Positions 21,585-31,414 of a DNA stretch of 35,993 nucleotides are shown one piece after another. The notes beneath the pieces were generated by a model that was given only the letters and a program-made list of their open reading frames with translations, made no database searches and was not told the DNA's origin. The number at the start of each line of letters is the position of its first letter. Positions within the stretch are counted from its first letter, which is position 1. Source of the DNA: an uncultured Clostridium sp. (GTDB taxonomy: Bacteria > Bacillota > Clostridia > TANB77 > CAG-508); NCBI GenBank assembly GCA_947572725.1, contig CANPDB010000015.1, positions 1 through 35,993 on the forward strand. Reading direction: 5' to 3'. A program made the translations under genes and the position numbers.

Positions 21585-24500
21585 ATGGAAAAAAAATTAT
21601 ATAATTTAACAAATTCGCAAAAGAGTATTTGGATGACCGAACAATTTTATAATGGAACTAATATTAATAATATTGTTGGATATTTGAAAATAGATAAAAA
21701 TGCAAATTTTAAAGCTTTAGAACAAGCTTTAAACTATTTTGTAACTAAAAATGATTCTTTCAAGTTAAAAATTCATTTAGATGATTCTTCAATACCAAAA
21801 CAATATATTGATGATTTCATTTATCAAAACATTGAAATTTTAGATTTAAAAGATGATAATCAACTCATTGAATTTGAAAATTCATTTCCTAGACAATGTA
21901 TTAATTTGCTAGATAATTTTCTATTTCTTACAAAACTATTACGTTTTCCTAATGGTAGTGGTATATTAGTATTGTCTGCACATCATTTAATATCTGATGC
22001 TTGGACAATGTCTTTATGCCTTGAAGAAATTTACTCAAATTATATGAAACTTATAAATAATGAAGTAATTAGTACTACTCCAAATCCGTCTTATATTGAA
22101 TATATACTATCTCAAGAAGATTATAAAAACAGTGAAAAATATATAAAAGACGCAGAATTTTGGAAAACTCAGTTTAATAGCTTGCCTAGTGTAATTTCAT
22201 ATAAGAAAAATACAAATATATCAATTAATGCAAACAGAAAAGTATATACAATTTCACCTTATTTGATAAAAAAAATACATTGTTATTGTGAAGAAAATAA
22301 AATTTCTGATTATGTATTTTTGTTAAGTGTATTTAGTATTTATTTTAAAAATGTATTTAACACTAATAACTTTATTATTGGAAATCCAGTTTTAAATAGA
22401 TCAAATTTCAAAGAAAAGAATATGACAGGTATGTTCGTATCAATTATGCCATTCATTATTAATTGTACTGATACAAATTCATTTTCAGAATTTTGTCACA
22501 CAATTGCAAATAATCAAAAACATATGTATCGTCATATTAAATATCCATACCACGAAATACTAAATGATATTAGAAATACTCATAATTTTTCTGATAGTTT
22601 ATATGATATTGTATTTTCTTATCAGAATGCAAGTATACCTTCTTATTGCAAATGGTTGCATAACCATTCTCAAGCAGAATCTTTACAAATACATATAAAA
22701 AATATTGCAGAAGAAAAGAATACACTTGCTATTCATTATGACTATTTAACAGATTTATTTTCTGAACAGGATATAGATTTAATGCACGAAAGAATATTAT
22801 CTATTATAAATCAAGTACTAAAATCTCCTAATATTAACATATCAAATATTGATATTATTTCTAATTTAGAAAAAACGCTTATATTAAAAGAATTTAATAA
22901 TACCTCTTCTGTTTTTAATAAAACCTCTAATATTGTAAAAGAATTTGAGAAAATAGTAGATAAATATCCTAATAATATAGCTGTAATAGATAAAAATACT
23001 TCACTTACATATCGAGAATTAAATTCAAAAGCTAACTTTTTAGCTAAGAAAATTATTGACTCAAATATAAATAGTAATATTATTGCATTTTCGTTAAAAC
23101 GTTCTTCTTCTATTATTATTACTATTTTAGCAATTTTAAAATCTGGTCATACTTATATGCCAATTGATCCAGATTACCCAATTGATAGAATTAATTTTAT
23201 GATAAAAAACAGTTCTTGCAAATTATTAATTTCAACTATTGATTTTTTTGAAAAAGTAAATTGCAAGATGGATTTTATTGATTATAATACTTTATCTTTT
23301 AATAAACATACACCTAATTTAAACATAAAAATAGATTCTAAAAAGCCTTGTTATGTTATGTATACTTCTGGTTCTACTGGTACTCCAAAGGCTGTCACCA
23401 TAATGCATTATAATGTTCTTAATTTTGTTCAAAGTATGCAAGAACATTTGAACTATAAACCAGCACCTGAAAATAAAGTACTATCAGTAACAACGGTCTG
23501 CTTTGATATTTTTGTATTTGAGATTTACCCCACATTACTGTCAGGTCTAACATTAATAATTGCTGATGAACTTGAAAGTAGAAGTCCCCAACTATTAAGT
23601 AGAATTATTAAAAAACATAAAATTTCAAAGCTTCTAACAACTCCTTCAAGAATAGATTTATTATTTTCTGATAGTAGCTATTCAAACGCCTTATCAAGTA
23701 TTAAAGAATTTATTTTAGGAGGAGAGCCATTTCCAAAAACTTTACTTAATAAGTTAAAGACACATACAAAGTCAAAAATATATAACTTATATGGTCCTAC
23801 TGAAACAACAGTATATTCTACATTTAAAGAGCTTACAAATTGTGATAATATTACAATAGGAAAACCAATTAATAATACTCAAGTATATATATTAAATGAT
23901 AATAATAAATTACAACCACTTAACTTAATTGGAGAAATCTGCATAGGTGGCGAAGGTGTTGGAGCTGGATATTATAAAAATCCCGAAAAAACAAATCAAG
24001 TATTTATTCCTAATCCTTATGGAAAAGGTATTTTGTACAAAACAGGAGATCTTGGTTATTGGCAACGAAACGGAGAATTAGTCTGCCTTGGAAGAAAAGA
24101 TTCACAGGTAAAAATACGTGGATATCGTATTGAACTAGATGATATTAGTAATAACATTCTATCTTTTAACAATATCGAGAAATGTGTAGTTGTAGATAAA
24201 ACTGATAAAAATGATAAAAAATACTTATGTGCTTACCTAGTTTCAAAAGAGAAAATTGATATATCAGAATTAAAAAAACATCTAGTAAACATTTTACCTA
24301 ATTATATGATTCCTACTTATTTTATACAGTTAGAAAATCTGCCATTAACTCAAAATCATAAAATTGATAGAAAAGCTTTGCCAGAACCAGATATATCAAA
24401 CCTAATAATTACTACTAAATACGAAAAGCCATTTACTAAATCAGAAAAATCAATATGTAAAGTTTTTAGAGAGTGTTTAAAAATAAATAGAATAGGAATT

Positions 24501-25859
24501 AATGATGATATATTTGATTATAATATTGATTCATTAGATATAATTCGTATTCAAACAAAGCTATTAGAATATAATATAAAATTAAATACACAAGATTTTT
24601 ATAAATATAGAACTATAAAACAATTAGGAGATTTTTTCGAAAATAAAATTAATATTTCAAGCACAGAAATTGATACAAATTATTTAAGTACTATTAATAA
24701 TAGCTTTCATAAACACAACGATATTATTACATATTCAAAACATAAATATTCAAATATATTACTAATAGGTTCCACTGGCTATTTAGGAATTCACCTATTA
24801 GAGGAATTACTAAATACAACAAACGCTCATATTACATGTATAATACGTATTAAGGAAAACGAAAATCCAAAAGAACGATTAGCAAAATTATATAAATTCT
24901 ATTTTAATAAAGATCTTAACCATTCTAGAATAACTGTTATTGACTCAAATATAACTAAAACTAACTTAGGATTAAACAAATCTAATTACAAAAACTTATG
25001 CAACTCAATAGACTTAGTAATTAATACTGCAGCAAATGTTAGATACTATGGAGATTATAACGAATTTAAAAAAATTAATGTAGATTTAGTACAAAATTTA
25101 ATCAACTTATGTAATTCTAATAATATTAAACTTATACATATTTCTACTTTAGGTGTTTCTGGAAACTATCTTGTTAATCATGAAAAAAATTACAATAGCT
25201 TTTGCGAAAATGACTTTTATATTGGACAAAAGTTTGATGAAAATGTTTATATTCAAACTAAATTTGAGGCAGAGAAACTAATTTATGAACAAATTGCTAA
25301 CGGATTGAATGCTTCTATTATTAGAGTTGGAAACTTAACAAGCAGATATTCAGATGGTACTTTCCAAGCAAATTTTGGAGATAACGCATTTTATAATATT
25401 TTAGTTATGATTTTAAAATATCATATTATACCAAATACAATGACTGAAGAATTCTTGGAGTTTACTCCTATTGACTATTGTGCCAAAGCAATTTGTACAC
25501 TTATATCTAATGTTAATATTAATAGATATGTATTTCACATATTTAATAATAATTATATATGTGTTTCAGATTTACTCTCTATATTTGAGGAACTTGGATT
25601 TGAAACAGAAGTATTATCTGGAAATGATTTTAAAGAGAAAATATTATCTTTATCAAATCAATATCCAGAAGAAAACATATTAAAAGGTATTGTTAATGAC
25701 TTGGACGATACTTTAGGTTTAAGCTTTAAGTCCACTGTTAATCAACAAAATCAATATACTAATTCTTATTTAAACAATTTACAATTTATGTGGCCAATTA
25801 TAGATAAAAAATATATAAAGAAAATATCTAACTATTTAAAAAAGAAAAAATATATTTAA
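21585..25859 (+). CDS. Single-module NRPS with reductase release domain (C-A-PCP-R)
   Basis: The protein is 1,424 aa. The condensation domain (about 1-430) has SAHHLISDAW at 131-140, the HHxxxDG motif with Ala for Gly. The adenylation domain (about 450-930) has TSGSTGTPK (594-602), FDIFVFE, YNLYGPTETT, GEICIGGEGVGAGY and the late lysine in NHKIDRKAL. The carrier domain has NIDSLD with Ser983 for phosphopantetheine. The reductase (about 1057-1420) has IGSTGYLG for NAD(P)H and YIQTK for the catalytic Tyr-Lys. By-eye GrsA alignment gives pocket residues D-I-F-L-I-G-L-V-Y-K, which I cannot decode. R-domain release yields an aldehyde or alcohol, so an N-acylated amino aldehyde is the simplest prediction. 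Regulatory genes follow at once. Confidence 0.94.
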   Translation: MEKKLYNLTNSQKSIWMTEQFYNGTNINNIVGYLKIDKNANFKALEQALNYFVTKNDSFKLKIHLDDSSIPKQYIDDFIYQNIEILDLKDDNQLIEFENSFPRQCINLLDNFLFLTKLLRFPNGSGILVLSAHHLISDAWTMSLCLEEIYSNYMKLINNEVISTTPNPSYIEYILSQEDYKNSEKYIKDAEFWKTQFNSLPSVISYKKNTNISINANRKVYTISPYLIKKIHCYCEENKISDYVFLLSVFSIYFKNVFNTNNFIIGNPVLNRSNFKEKNMTGMFVSIMPFIINCTDTNSFSEFCHTIANNQKHMYRHIKYPYHEILNDIRNTHNFSDSLYDIVFSYQNASIPSYCKWLHNHSQAESLQIHIKNIAEEKNTLAIHYDYLTDLFSEQDIDLMHERILSIINQVLKSPNINISNIDIISNLEKTLILKEFNNTSSVFNKTSNIVKEFEKIVDKYPNNIAVIDKNTSLTYRELNSKANFLAKKIIDSNINSNIIAFSLKRSSSIIITILAILKSGHTYMPIDPDYPIDRINFMIKNSSCKLLISTIDFFEKVNCKMDFIDYNTLSFNKHTPNLNIKIDSKKPCYVMYTSGSTGTPKAVTIMHYNVLNFVQSMQEHLNYKPAPENKVLSVTTVCFDIFVFEIYPTLLSGLTLIIADELESRSPQLLSRIIKKHKISKLLTTPSRIDLLFSDSSYSNALSSIKEFILGGEPFPKTLLNKLKTHTKSKIYNLYGPTETTVYSTFKELTNCDNITIGKPINNTQVYILNDNNKLQPLNLIGEICIGGEGVGAGYYKNPEKTNQVFIPNPYGKGILYKTGDLGYWQRNGELVCLGRKDSQVKIRGYRIELDDISNNILSFNNIEKCVVVDKTDKNDKKYLCAYLVSKEKIDISELKKHLVNILPNYMIPTYFIQLENLPLTQNHKIDRKALPEPDISNLIITTKYEKPFTKSEKSICKVFRECLKINRIGINDDIFDYNIDSLDIIRIQTKLLEYNIKLNTQDFYKYRTIKQLGDFFENKINISSTEIDTNYLSTINNSFHKHNDIITYSKHKYSNILLIGSTGYLGIHLLEELLNTTNAHITCIIRIKENENPKERLAKLYKFYFNKDLNHSRITVIDSNITKTNLGLNKSNYKNLCNSIDLVINTAANVRYYGDYNEFKKINVDLVQNLINLCNSNNIKLIHISTLGVSGNYLVNHEKNYNSFCENDFYIGQKFDENVYIQTKFEAEKLIYEQIANGLNASIIRVGNLTSRYSDGTFQANFGDNAFYNILVMILKYHIIPNTMTEEFLEFTPIDYCAKAICTLISNVNINRYVFHIFNNNYICVSDLLSIFEELGFETEVLSGNDFKEKILSLSNQYPEENILKGIVNDLDDTLGLSFKSTVNQQNQYTNSYLNNLQFMWPIIDKKYIKKISNYLKKKKYI

Positions 25860-25910
25860 AAAAACCGAAAATTATTATAAAATAATACTAAAAATAATTA
25901 AGGAGAACCA

Positions 25911-27914
25911 ATGAAAAATTTTTTTAAAAAATATAATATACAATTAAAATTATTATTTGCACTTACTTTAGGATTAGTCGTTTTATCTACTATTTACTAT
26001 TTTCTTATTCCAATGATATTAAACTATCCTGAAGGAACATATGGAACTTATTTCCAAAAAGAGGTAGAAAATACTGACTATATCACTCAAGTTCTTTTAA
26101 TATCTCTTGCTATTTTTAGTATTTTCGCTATTTTGACTTTTTGGAAAACTAAATTTTTGATTAAGTACAATGACTTAATAGAGTATCCTAACAGATACTC
26201 TATTAAGGAGATAAATTATGTTAAAAATAAGCTACTCACTGTTCCATATTCATTATTTTTACTAAACATTATAATACCTAGTATTGCTCTTACTGTAATA
26301 CATGCATTTACAATACACCAACTTGGTATAACTACACTAAAATTATTTATTTTAGTATTTTCATTAATGACTTTATATGTTACATCAGTTTTTATTTACA
26401 CTTGCAATATTTTTAAACAAATACTAATAAAATTACCATATGATGATACTATTGGTCTGAGGAAAGATTCTTTAAAGAAAAGAATTTTTTATAATATTGC
26501 TCCATTGATATTAGTATCAATATTATTTACTTCATTACTTGGATATTCAATTGTATCAATAAAAACAGGAAATTCTTTATTTGAAACATATCGTAATAGT
26601 TTACATTGCCTTACTTCATATAATGATTTTTCTAGCTTAGATGACTTAAGAACTCAGTTGCATACTATATCCTTATTAGGAGCAGATGACTTTATATTTA
26701 TAAAACATAATAATACTTATATTGATGTAGATGGAAACGAAATACAATTAAGTAAATTTTTTGATAAATATCTAAATGAATTGTCCAATTCAAATAATGG
26801 AAGAGTTTATGAATATTATGGAATTGATTGTCAAGGTGCAACAATTAATATTAAGATTAACAATGAAATCTATACTTTAGGTATTTATTTTTATATTTTA
26901 TCTACAGATATCTTATTATATTTTTCAATATCATTTATCATTTTAGTATTAATGAATATTATTATTTTGACCTTATTTGCTAGATCATTATCTTCTGATA
27001 TTACAATAATTTCTTCTAGTTTCTCTTCAATGGCAAAAAATAATGATATAGACATTATCCAACCTCTAGCTTTAACTTCAAATGATGAAATAGGAAAATT
27101 AATTATTGCTTATAATCAAATACAAAAATTAACAAAAAATAATATTCAGCAAATACACGATAATCAAGAAACTCTAATGGAAAAAGAGCGTTTAGCCTCT
27201 CTTGGACAACTAATTGGTGGAATTGCACATAACTTAAAAACACCTATAATGTCTATATCTGGAGCGGCAGAAGGATTATCAGACCTAATAAAAGAATATG
27301 ACATTTCTATTGAAACACCTGAAGTTACTAAACAAGATCACCACGAAATTGCAAAAGATATGTCAAATTGGATTTCTAAAATTAGAACACATACAGAATA
27401 TATGTCAGATGTTATTACTGCTGTTAAAGGTCAGGCTGTAACTTTATCAAATGAAGAAGATATATCTTTTACAGTTGGTGAATTGTTAAAAAGAGTTAAT
27501 ATTTTAATGAAACATGAATTAAAAAATGCAATTATTTACTTAAATATTGCTATGAAAGTTGACGAAAACTTAGTACTAAAAGGTGATGTTAATATTTTGG
27601 TACAGGTTATTAATAATATGATTTCAAATGCTATACAAGCTTATAATGGTAAACCTGAACAGAAAATAGATTTAATAGTTGAACAAAATAATAATAATTT
27701 GATTATTTCTATTAAGGATTATGGCTCTGGTATGCCTAAAAAAGTAAAGGATAAATTATTTAAGGAGATGATTACTACAAAGGGGAAAAATGGTACTGGT
27801 CTTGGTTTGTATATGTCTTATTCAACTGTTAGGGCTCATTTTAGTGGTGATATTTCTGTTGAGTCTGAAGAAAATCAAGGTACTACTTTTGTTATAACTC
27901 TTCCTTTAAAATAA
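25911..27914 (+). CDS. Polytopic sensor histidine kinase
   Basis: The protein is 667 aa. About six membrane helices (12-37, 57-80, 108-135, 142-168, 192-217, 328-357) surround an external domain at about 218-327. A HAMP-like linker, then the phosphoacceptor region LIGGIAHNLKTP (His440) follows. The ATPase has the N-box (NNMISNAIQAY), DYGSGMP and KGKNGTGLGLYMS. It is 51 bases after the NRPS gene with AAGGAG, so they are probably co-transcribed. The natural inference is that it senses the NRPS product or a related cue and signals to the response regulator at 28065. No known sensor-domain family was recognised outside the kinase core. Confidence 0.94.
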   Translation: MKNFFKKYNIQLKLLFALTLGLVVLSTIYYFLIPMILNYPEGTYGTYFQKEVENTDYITQVLLISLAIFSIFAILTFWKTKFLIKYNDLIEYPNRYSIKEINYVKNKLLTVPYSLFLLNIIIPSIALTVIHAFTIHQLGITTLKLFILVFSLMTLYVTSVFIYTCNIFKQILIKLPYDDTIGLRKDSLKKRIFYNIAPLILVSILFTSLLGYSIVSIKTGNSLFETYRNSLHCLTSYNDFSSLDDLRTQLHTISLLGADDFIFIKHNNTYIDVDGNEIQLSKFFDKYLNELSNSNNGRVYEYYGIDCQGATINIKINNEIYTLGIYFYILSTDILLYFSISFIILVLMNIIILTLFARSLSSDITIISSSFSSMAKNNDIDIIQPLALTSNDEIGKLIIAYNQIQKLTKNNIQQIHDNQETLMEKERLASLGQLIGGIAHNLKTPIMSISGAAEGLSDLIKEYDISIETPEVTKQDHHEIAKDMSNWISKIRTHTEYMSDVITAVKGQAVTLSNEEDISFTVGELLKRVNILMKHELKNAIIYLNIAMKVDENLVLKGDVNILVQVINNMISNAIQAYNGKPEQKIDLIVEQNNNNLIISIKDYGSGMPKKVKDKLFKEMITTKGKNGTGLGLYMSYSTVRAHFSGDISVESEENQGTTFVITLPLK

Positions 27915-27929
27915 ATGCTATCTTACAAA

Positions 27930-27950
27930 TTATTTACTCGCTCACAGAAG
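27930..27950 (+). repeat. Fragment of the structured element (box 1)
   Basis: The segment matches copy B (33109-33129) at 20 of 21 bases, the only change being TCAC for TCCC after ACTCGC. It includes the conserved ACTCGCTC box. Short complementary flanks, ATCTTA (27920-27925) and TAAGAT (27953-27958), could form a small stem around it. The rest of the element is missing, so it is a truncated or minimal copy. Confidence 0.65.
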
Positions 27951-28002
27951 TTTAAGATAATTTTAACTGTACTGTAACTAATAACAAATTTCTACAAATC
28001 TC

Positions 28003-28031
28003 TTGCTTTTTCTCGCATTTACTAATATAAT
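28003..28031 (+). promoter_or_regulatory. Promoter of the response regulator
   Basis: TTGCTT (28003-28008), 17 bp, TATAAT (28026-28031). With 150 bp from the kinase gene, the regulator can be expressed on its own as well as by read-through. Confidence 0.6.
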
Positions 28032-28064
28032 GTAGTCAAATTTAGGTAAAATAGAGGTATTTAT

Positions 28065-29126
28065 ATGAGAATTGGCGTACAAAATGTAGAAAATACAGAA
28101 AATAGAAACTACAAAATAATTGCAGTTGATGACGAAGAAGGTATAATCGATTCATTATCTATTTTCTTAAAAAGGTCTGGATATGACTTTACAGGAGTAA
28201 CTAATCCACAAGAAGCAATTGAAAAAGTAAAAAATGAGCATTTTGATTTAATGATACTAGACTTTATAATGACTCCTTTTCATGGTGACCAAGTAGTTGA
28301 AGAAATTAGAAAATTTAATAATGAACTATATATTTTACTACTAACAGGACATAAAGACTTAGCTCCACCACTAGAGACAATTAGAAGACTTGACATACAA
28401 GGATATTGTGAAAAAAGTGATAAATTTGATCAATTATTATTACTAATTGAATCTGGAATTAAATCTATTGCTCAAATGAATCAAATAAAAAAGATAAATG
28501 ATGAATTAAAAACCACTTATAATTTATTAGAAAAATCATATTTAGAAAGTATAGAAACTTTGCGTTATACTGTTGAAGCAAAAGATACTTATACAAAAGG
28601 ACATTCAGACAGAGTATCAGAATATGCTGTATTAATAGGAAAAAAAGTTGGATTACCAGAAGATGAATTAAAAACTTTACAAATTGGCGGATTATTTCAC
28701 GACATTGGAAAGATTGGGGTTCCAGATACAATATTACAAAAAGAAGCTAAACTAACAGATGATGAATATTCAGAAATTAAAAATCATCCTTCAATTGGTG
28801 CCCACATCTTATCTACTGCAACAATTTTCAAAGAAATTATACCAATTGTAAAACATCATCATGAAAGATACGATGGCCATGGATATCCTAGTCAATTAAA
28901 AGGTGAAGATATACCATATTTAGCAAGAATAACAGCAATTGCAGATACATTTGATGCTATGACTTCTAAAAGAAGTTATCGTGATGCTTTGCCAATGGAA
29001 ACTGTTATTTCAGAATTTGAAAGGTGTAAAGGCACACAGTTTGATTCAAAACTTGCAGATACTTTTTTAGACATTCTAAAAAATAACTTTGATGATATAA
29101 AAGAAATTCAAGAAAAATATAACTAA
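28065..29126 (+). CDS. Response regulator with HD-GYP cyclic-di-GMP phosphodiesterase
   Basis: The protein is 353 aa. The receiver domain (about 15-135) has the acidic pair at VDDEE (22-23) and the phosphoacceptor Asp66 (MILDFIM). A coiled linker (145-165) leads to an HD-GYP domain (about 165-350) with His180 (TKGHSDR), HD at 212-213 (FHDIGKIG), HHHERYDGHGYP (264-275) and AIADTFDAMTS. Such enzymes hydrolyse cyclic-di-GMP to GMP, lowering a signal that favours attachment over motility. The metal and GYP residues are complete, so activity is expected. The paired kinase and NRPS suggest control of cyclic-di-GMP by a small molecule. Confidence 0.95.
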   Translation: MRIGVQNVENTENRNYKIIAVDDEEGIIDSLSIFLKRSGYDFTGVTNPQEAIEKVKNEHFDLMILDFIMTPFHGDQVVEEIRKFNNELYILLLTGHKDLAPPLETIRRLDIQGYCEKSDKFDQLLLLIESGIKSIAQMNQIKKINDELKTTYNLLEKSYLESIETLRYTVEAKDTYTKGHSDRVSEYAVLIGKKVGLPEDELKTLQIGGLFHDIGKIGVPDTILQKEAKLTDDEYSEIKNHPSIGAHILSTATIFKEIIPIVKHHHERYDGHGYPSQLKGEDIPYLARITAIADTFDAMTSKRSYRDALPMETVISEFERCKGTQFDSKLADTFLDILKNNFDDIKEIQEKYN

Positions 29127-29134
29127 TTAAAAAA

Positions 29135-29163
29135 TTGCCACTGGTTCCGGGTTTAAATGGCAA
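29135..29163 (+). repeat. Hairpin repeat downstream of the HD-GYP gene, copy 2
   Basis: TTGCCACTGGTTCCGGG is followed by TTTAAATGGCAA; the ends pair TTGCCA/TGGCAA. It matches copy 1 at 25 of 28 positions and lies on the sense strand nine bases after the stop codon. Confidence 0.75.
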
Positions 29164-29192
29164 CTAAATCCGAAATTAGTAGCAACTTTTTT
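29160..29192 (+). terminator. Terminator after the HD-GYP gene
   Basis: GCAACTAA (29160-29167) pairs with TTAGTAGC (29176-29183), one mismatch, and AACTTTTTT follows. Its left arm overlaps the end of the hairpin repeat, so the two stems compete, which could make termination conditional. Confidence 0.65.
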
Positions 29193-29196
29193 ATTC

Positions 29197-31380
29197 TTAA
29201 ACTTTCATTGAAAGCCCAACTTTTTGTCTTTCTTTATCAATCTTAATTACTTTAACTTTAACAATATCACCTACTGAAACAACTTCTGAAGGATTTTTAA
29301 TAAACTTATCACTCATTTCAGAAATATGTACTAAACCATCATGTTTTACACCAATATCGACAAAAGCACCAAAATCTATTACATTTCTTACTGTTCCCGT
29401 CAAAACCATTCCCTCTTTTAAATCTTCTAATTTCAATACATCACTACGCAAAATTGGCTTTGGCATATCTTCACGAGGGTCTCTTCCCGGTTTTGAAAGC
29501 TCTTCTATAATGTCTGATAAAGTCATTTCTCCTACATTTAACTCTTTTGACATATTAGCTACATTTACACTTTTTAACTTATTTCTTAATTCAATTAGTT
29601 TTTCTTTATCTTTTAAATCTTCTTTATTAAATCCTAAATTAGCAAGTAAACTTTCTGCAACTTCATAACTTTCAGGGTGAACTGCTGTAACTTCTAATGG
29701 GTTGTCTCCATCTAATATCCTTAAGAAACCAGCACATTGCTCAAATGCTACTTTTCCTAGCTTTGGAACTTTTAACAATTGTTTTCTATTTTTTAATTTT
29801 CCGTTTTCATCTCTATATTTAACAATGTTTTTTGCTATTGAATTGTTAATTCCAGAAACATAAGATAAAAGTGAAGGTGTTGCAGTGTTTACATCTACTC
29901 CAACTTTATTAACGCTATCCTCTACTACTCCTGTAAGACTTTCTGCTAATCTCTTTTGATTTACATCATGTTGATATTGTCCAACTCCTATTGCTTTTGG
30001 ATCAATTTTTACTAATTCTGCTAAAGGATCTTGAAGTCTTCTTGCTATTGAAATTGCCCCTCTTATTGATACATTTATATCTGGATATTCTTCTGTTGCA
30101 AGCTTAGAAGCAGAATAAACAGATGCTCCCGCTTCACTAACGATTACATAATGAACTTGTCTTGAAGTATCTTTTATCATATCTGCAACAAACATTTCAG
30201 ACTCTCTTGAAGCAGTACCATTACCAATTGCAATCATATCAATTTTGTCTTTTTCAATTAATTTTAGAAGCTCTTTTTTAGCACCTTCTACATCATTTTG
30301 AGGCTCTGTTGGATATACAGTTGTATAATCTAAAACTTTTCCAGTTTCATCAATAACAGCAATTTTACAACCAGTTCTATAAGCTGGGTCAAATCCCATT
30401 ACTGTTTTGCCTTTTATAGGTGCACCTAATAATAATTGTTTAGAATTTTGCCCAAAAACTTTAATTGCCTTTTCTTCTGCTTTTTCTGTTAAGTCTGAAC
30501 GAATTTCTCTATCAATTGATGGCTCTATTAGTCTTTTAAAGCTATCTTCAATTGTTGTTTTTAGCATTTCGGTAAATTGTGTTTCACCTTTTATTATATC
30601 TTTTTCAATGTATAATAAAATTTTATCTTCTGGCTTTTCTAGTTTAACCTTTAAAAATTCCTCTTTTTCCCCACGATTAATAGCTAAAATTCTATGACTT
30701 GGAATATATTTAATAGCTTCACTATATTCATAATACATTTCATAGTTTGACTTTTCTTCTGGCTTAGAAGCTTTTGTTTCAATTAAACCTTCTCTATAAC
30801 ATTGTCTTTTTATTTCTTTTCTATATTTTGCATTGTCTGAAATATCTTCTGCAATAATATCTAAAGCTCCTTGAATTGCATCTTCTGCTGTTTCTACCAC
30901 CTTGTCTTTATTCTTTTTATCTTCATCAGAAAGTGAATCAACATTAATATATTGTTTTGCAATATCATTAATTGGCTTTGTTTCTTTTTGTTCAATAATA
31001 ATTTGTGCTAAAGGCTCTAATCCTTTTGCTTTAGCAACTGTTGCTCTTGTTTTCTTCTTTTGTTTATATGGTCTATAAATATCTTCCACTTCTGCTAAAG
31101 TTTTAGCTATTGCAACAGCTTGTAAAATCTCATCTGTTAATTTGCCTTGTTCATCTATAGATTTTATAACTTCTTCTTTTCTTTGCTCTAAGTTTCTTAA
31201 ATAATTTAACCTCTCGCCTAAATCCCTAAGAGTTTCATCACTTAAACCACCTGTTACTTCTTTTCTATAACGAGCAATGAATGGAATTGTGTTTCCTTCA
31301 TCAATTAGTTTAATTGTATTTTCTACTTGTGATTGCTTAATGTTTAATTCTTCTGCAATTGTTTTTATTATTTTATCCAT
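29197..31380 (-). CDS. tex: Tex-family RNA-binding transcription accessory protein
   Basis: The protein is 727 aa, the normal Tex length. In order it has the N-terminal helical part (IKTIAEELNIKQSQVENTI, FIARYRKEVTGGLSDE), a YqgF-like fold (VMGFDPAYRTGCKIAVID), helix-hairpin-helix repeats (TPSLLSYVSGINNSIAKNIV, LLKVPKLGKVAFEQCAGFL) and a C-terminal S1 domain (about 650-727: VLTGTVRNVIDFGAFVDIG, DGLVHISEMSD). Tex binds nucleic acids, is conserved in most bacteria and influences transcription and stress responses. It lies 34 bases after the ABC-F gene and is probably in one operon with it. No defect is visible. Confidence 0.97.
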   Translation of the reverse strand: MDKIIKTIAEELNIKQSQVENTIKLIDEGNTIPFIARYRKEVTGGLSDETLRDLGERLNYLRNLEQRKEEVIKSIDEQGKLTDEILQAVAIAKTLAEVEDIYRPYKQKKKTRATVAKAKGLEPLAQIIIEQKETKPINDIAKQYINVDSLSDEDKKNKDKVVETAEDAIQGALDIIAEDISDNAKYRKEIKRQCYREGLIETKASKPEEKSNYEMYYEYSEAIKYIPSHRILAINRGEKEEFLKVKLEKPEDKILLYIEKDIIKGETQFTEMLKTTIEDSFKRLIEPSIDREIRSDLTEKAEEKAIKVFGQNSKQLLLGAPIKGKTVMGFDPAYRTGCKIAVIDETGKVLDYTTVYPTEPQNDVEGAKKELLKLIEKDKIDMIAIGNGTASRESEMFVADMIKDTSRQVHYVIVSEAGASVYSASKLATEEYPDINVSIRGAISIARRLQDPLAELVKIDPKAIGVGQYQHDVNQKRLAESLTGVVEDSVNKVGVDVNTATPSLLSYVSGINNSIAKNIVKYRDENGKLKNRKQLLKVPKLGKVAFEQCAGFLRILDGDNPLEVTAVHPESYEVAESLLANLGFNKEDLKDKEKLIELRNKLKSVNVANMSKELNVGEMTLSDIIEELSKPGRDPREDMPKPILRSDVLKLEDLKEGMVLTGTVRNVIDFGAFVDIGVKHDGLVHISEMSDKFIKNPSEVVSVGDIVKVKVIKIDKERQKVGLSMKV

Positions 31381-31414
31381 TGTTTCTTCCTCTTTCCATA
31401 TGTTTATTCGACAT

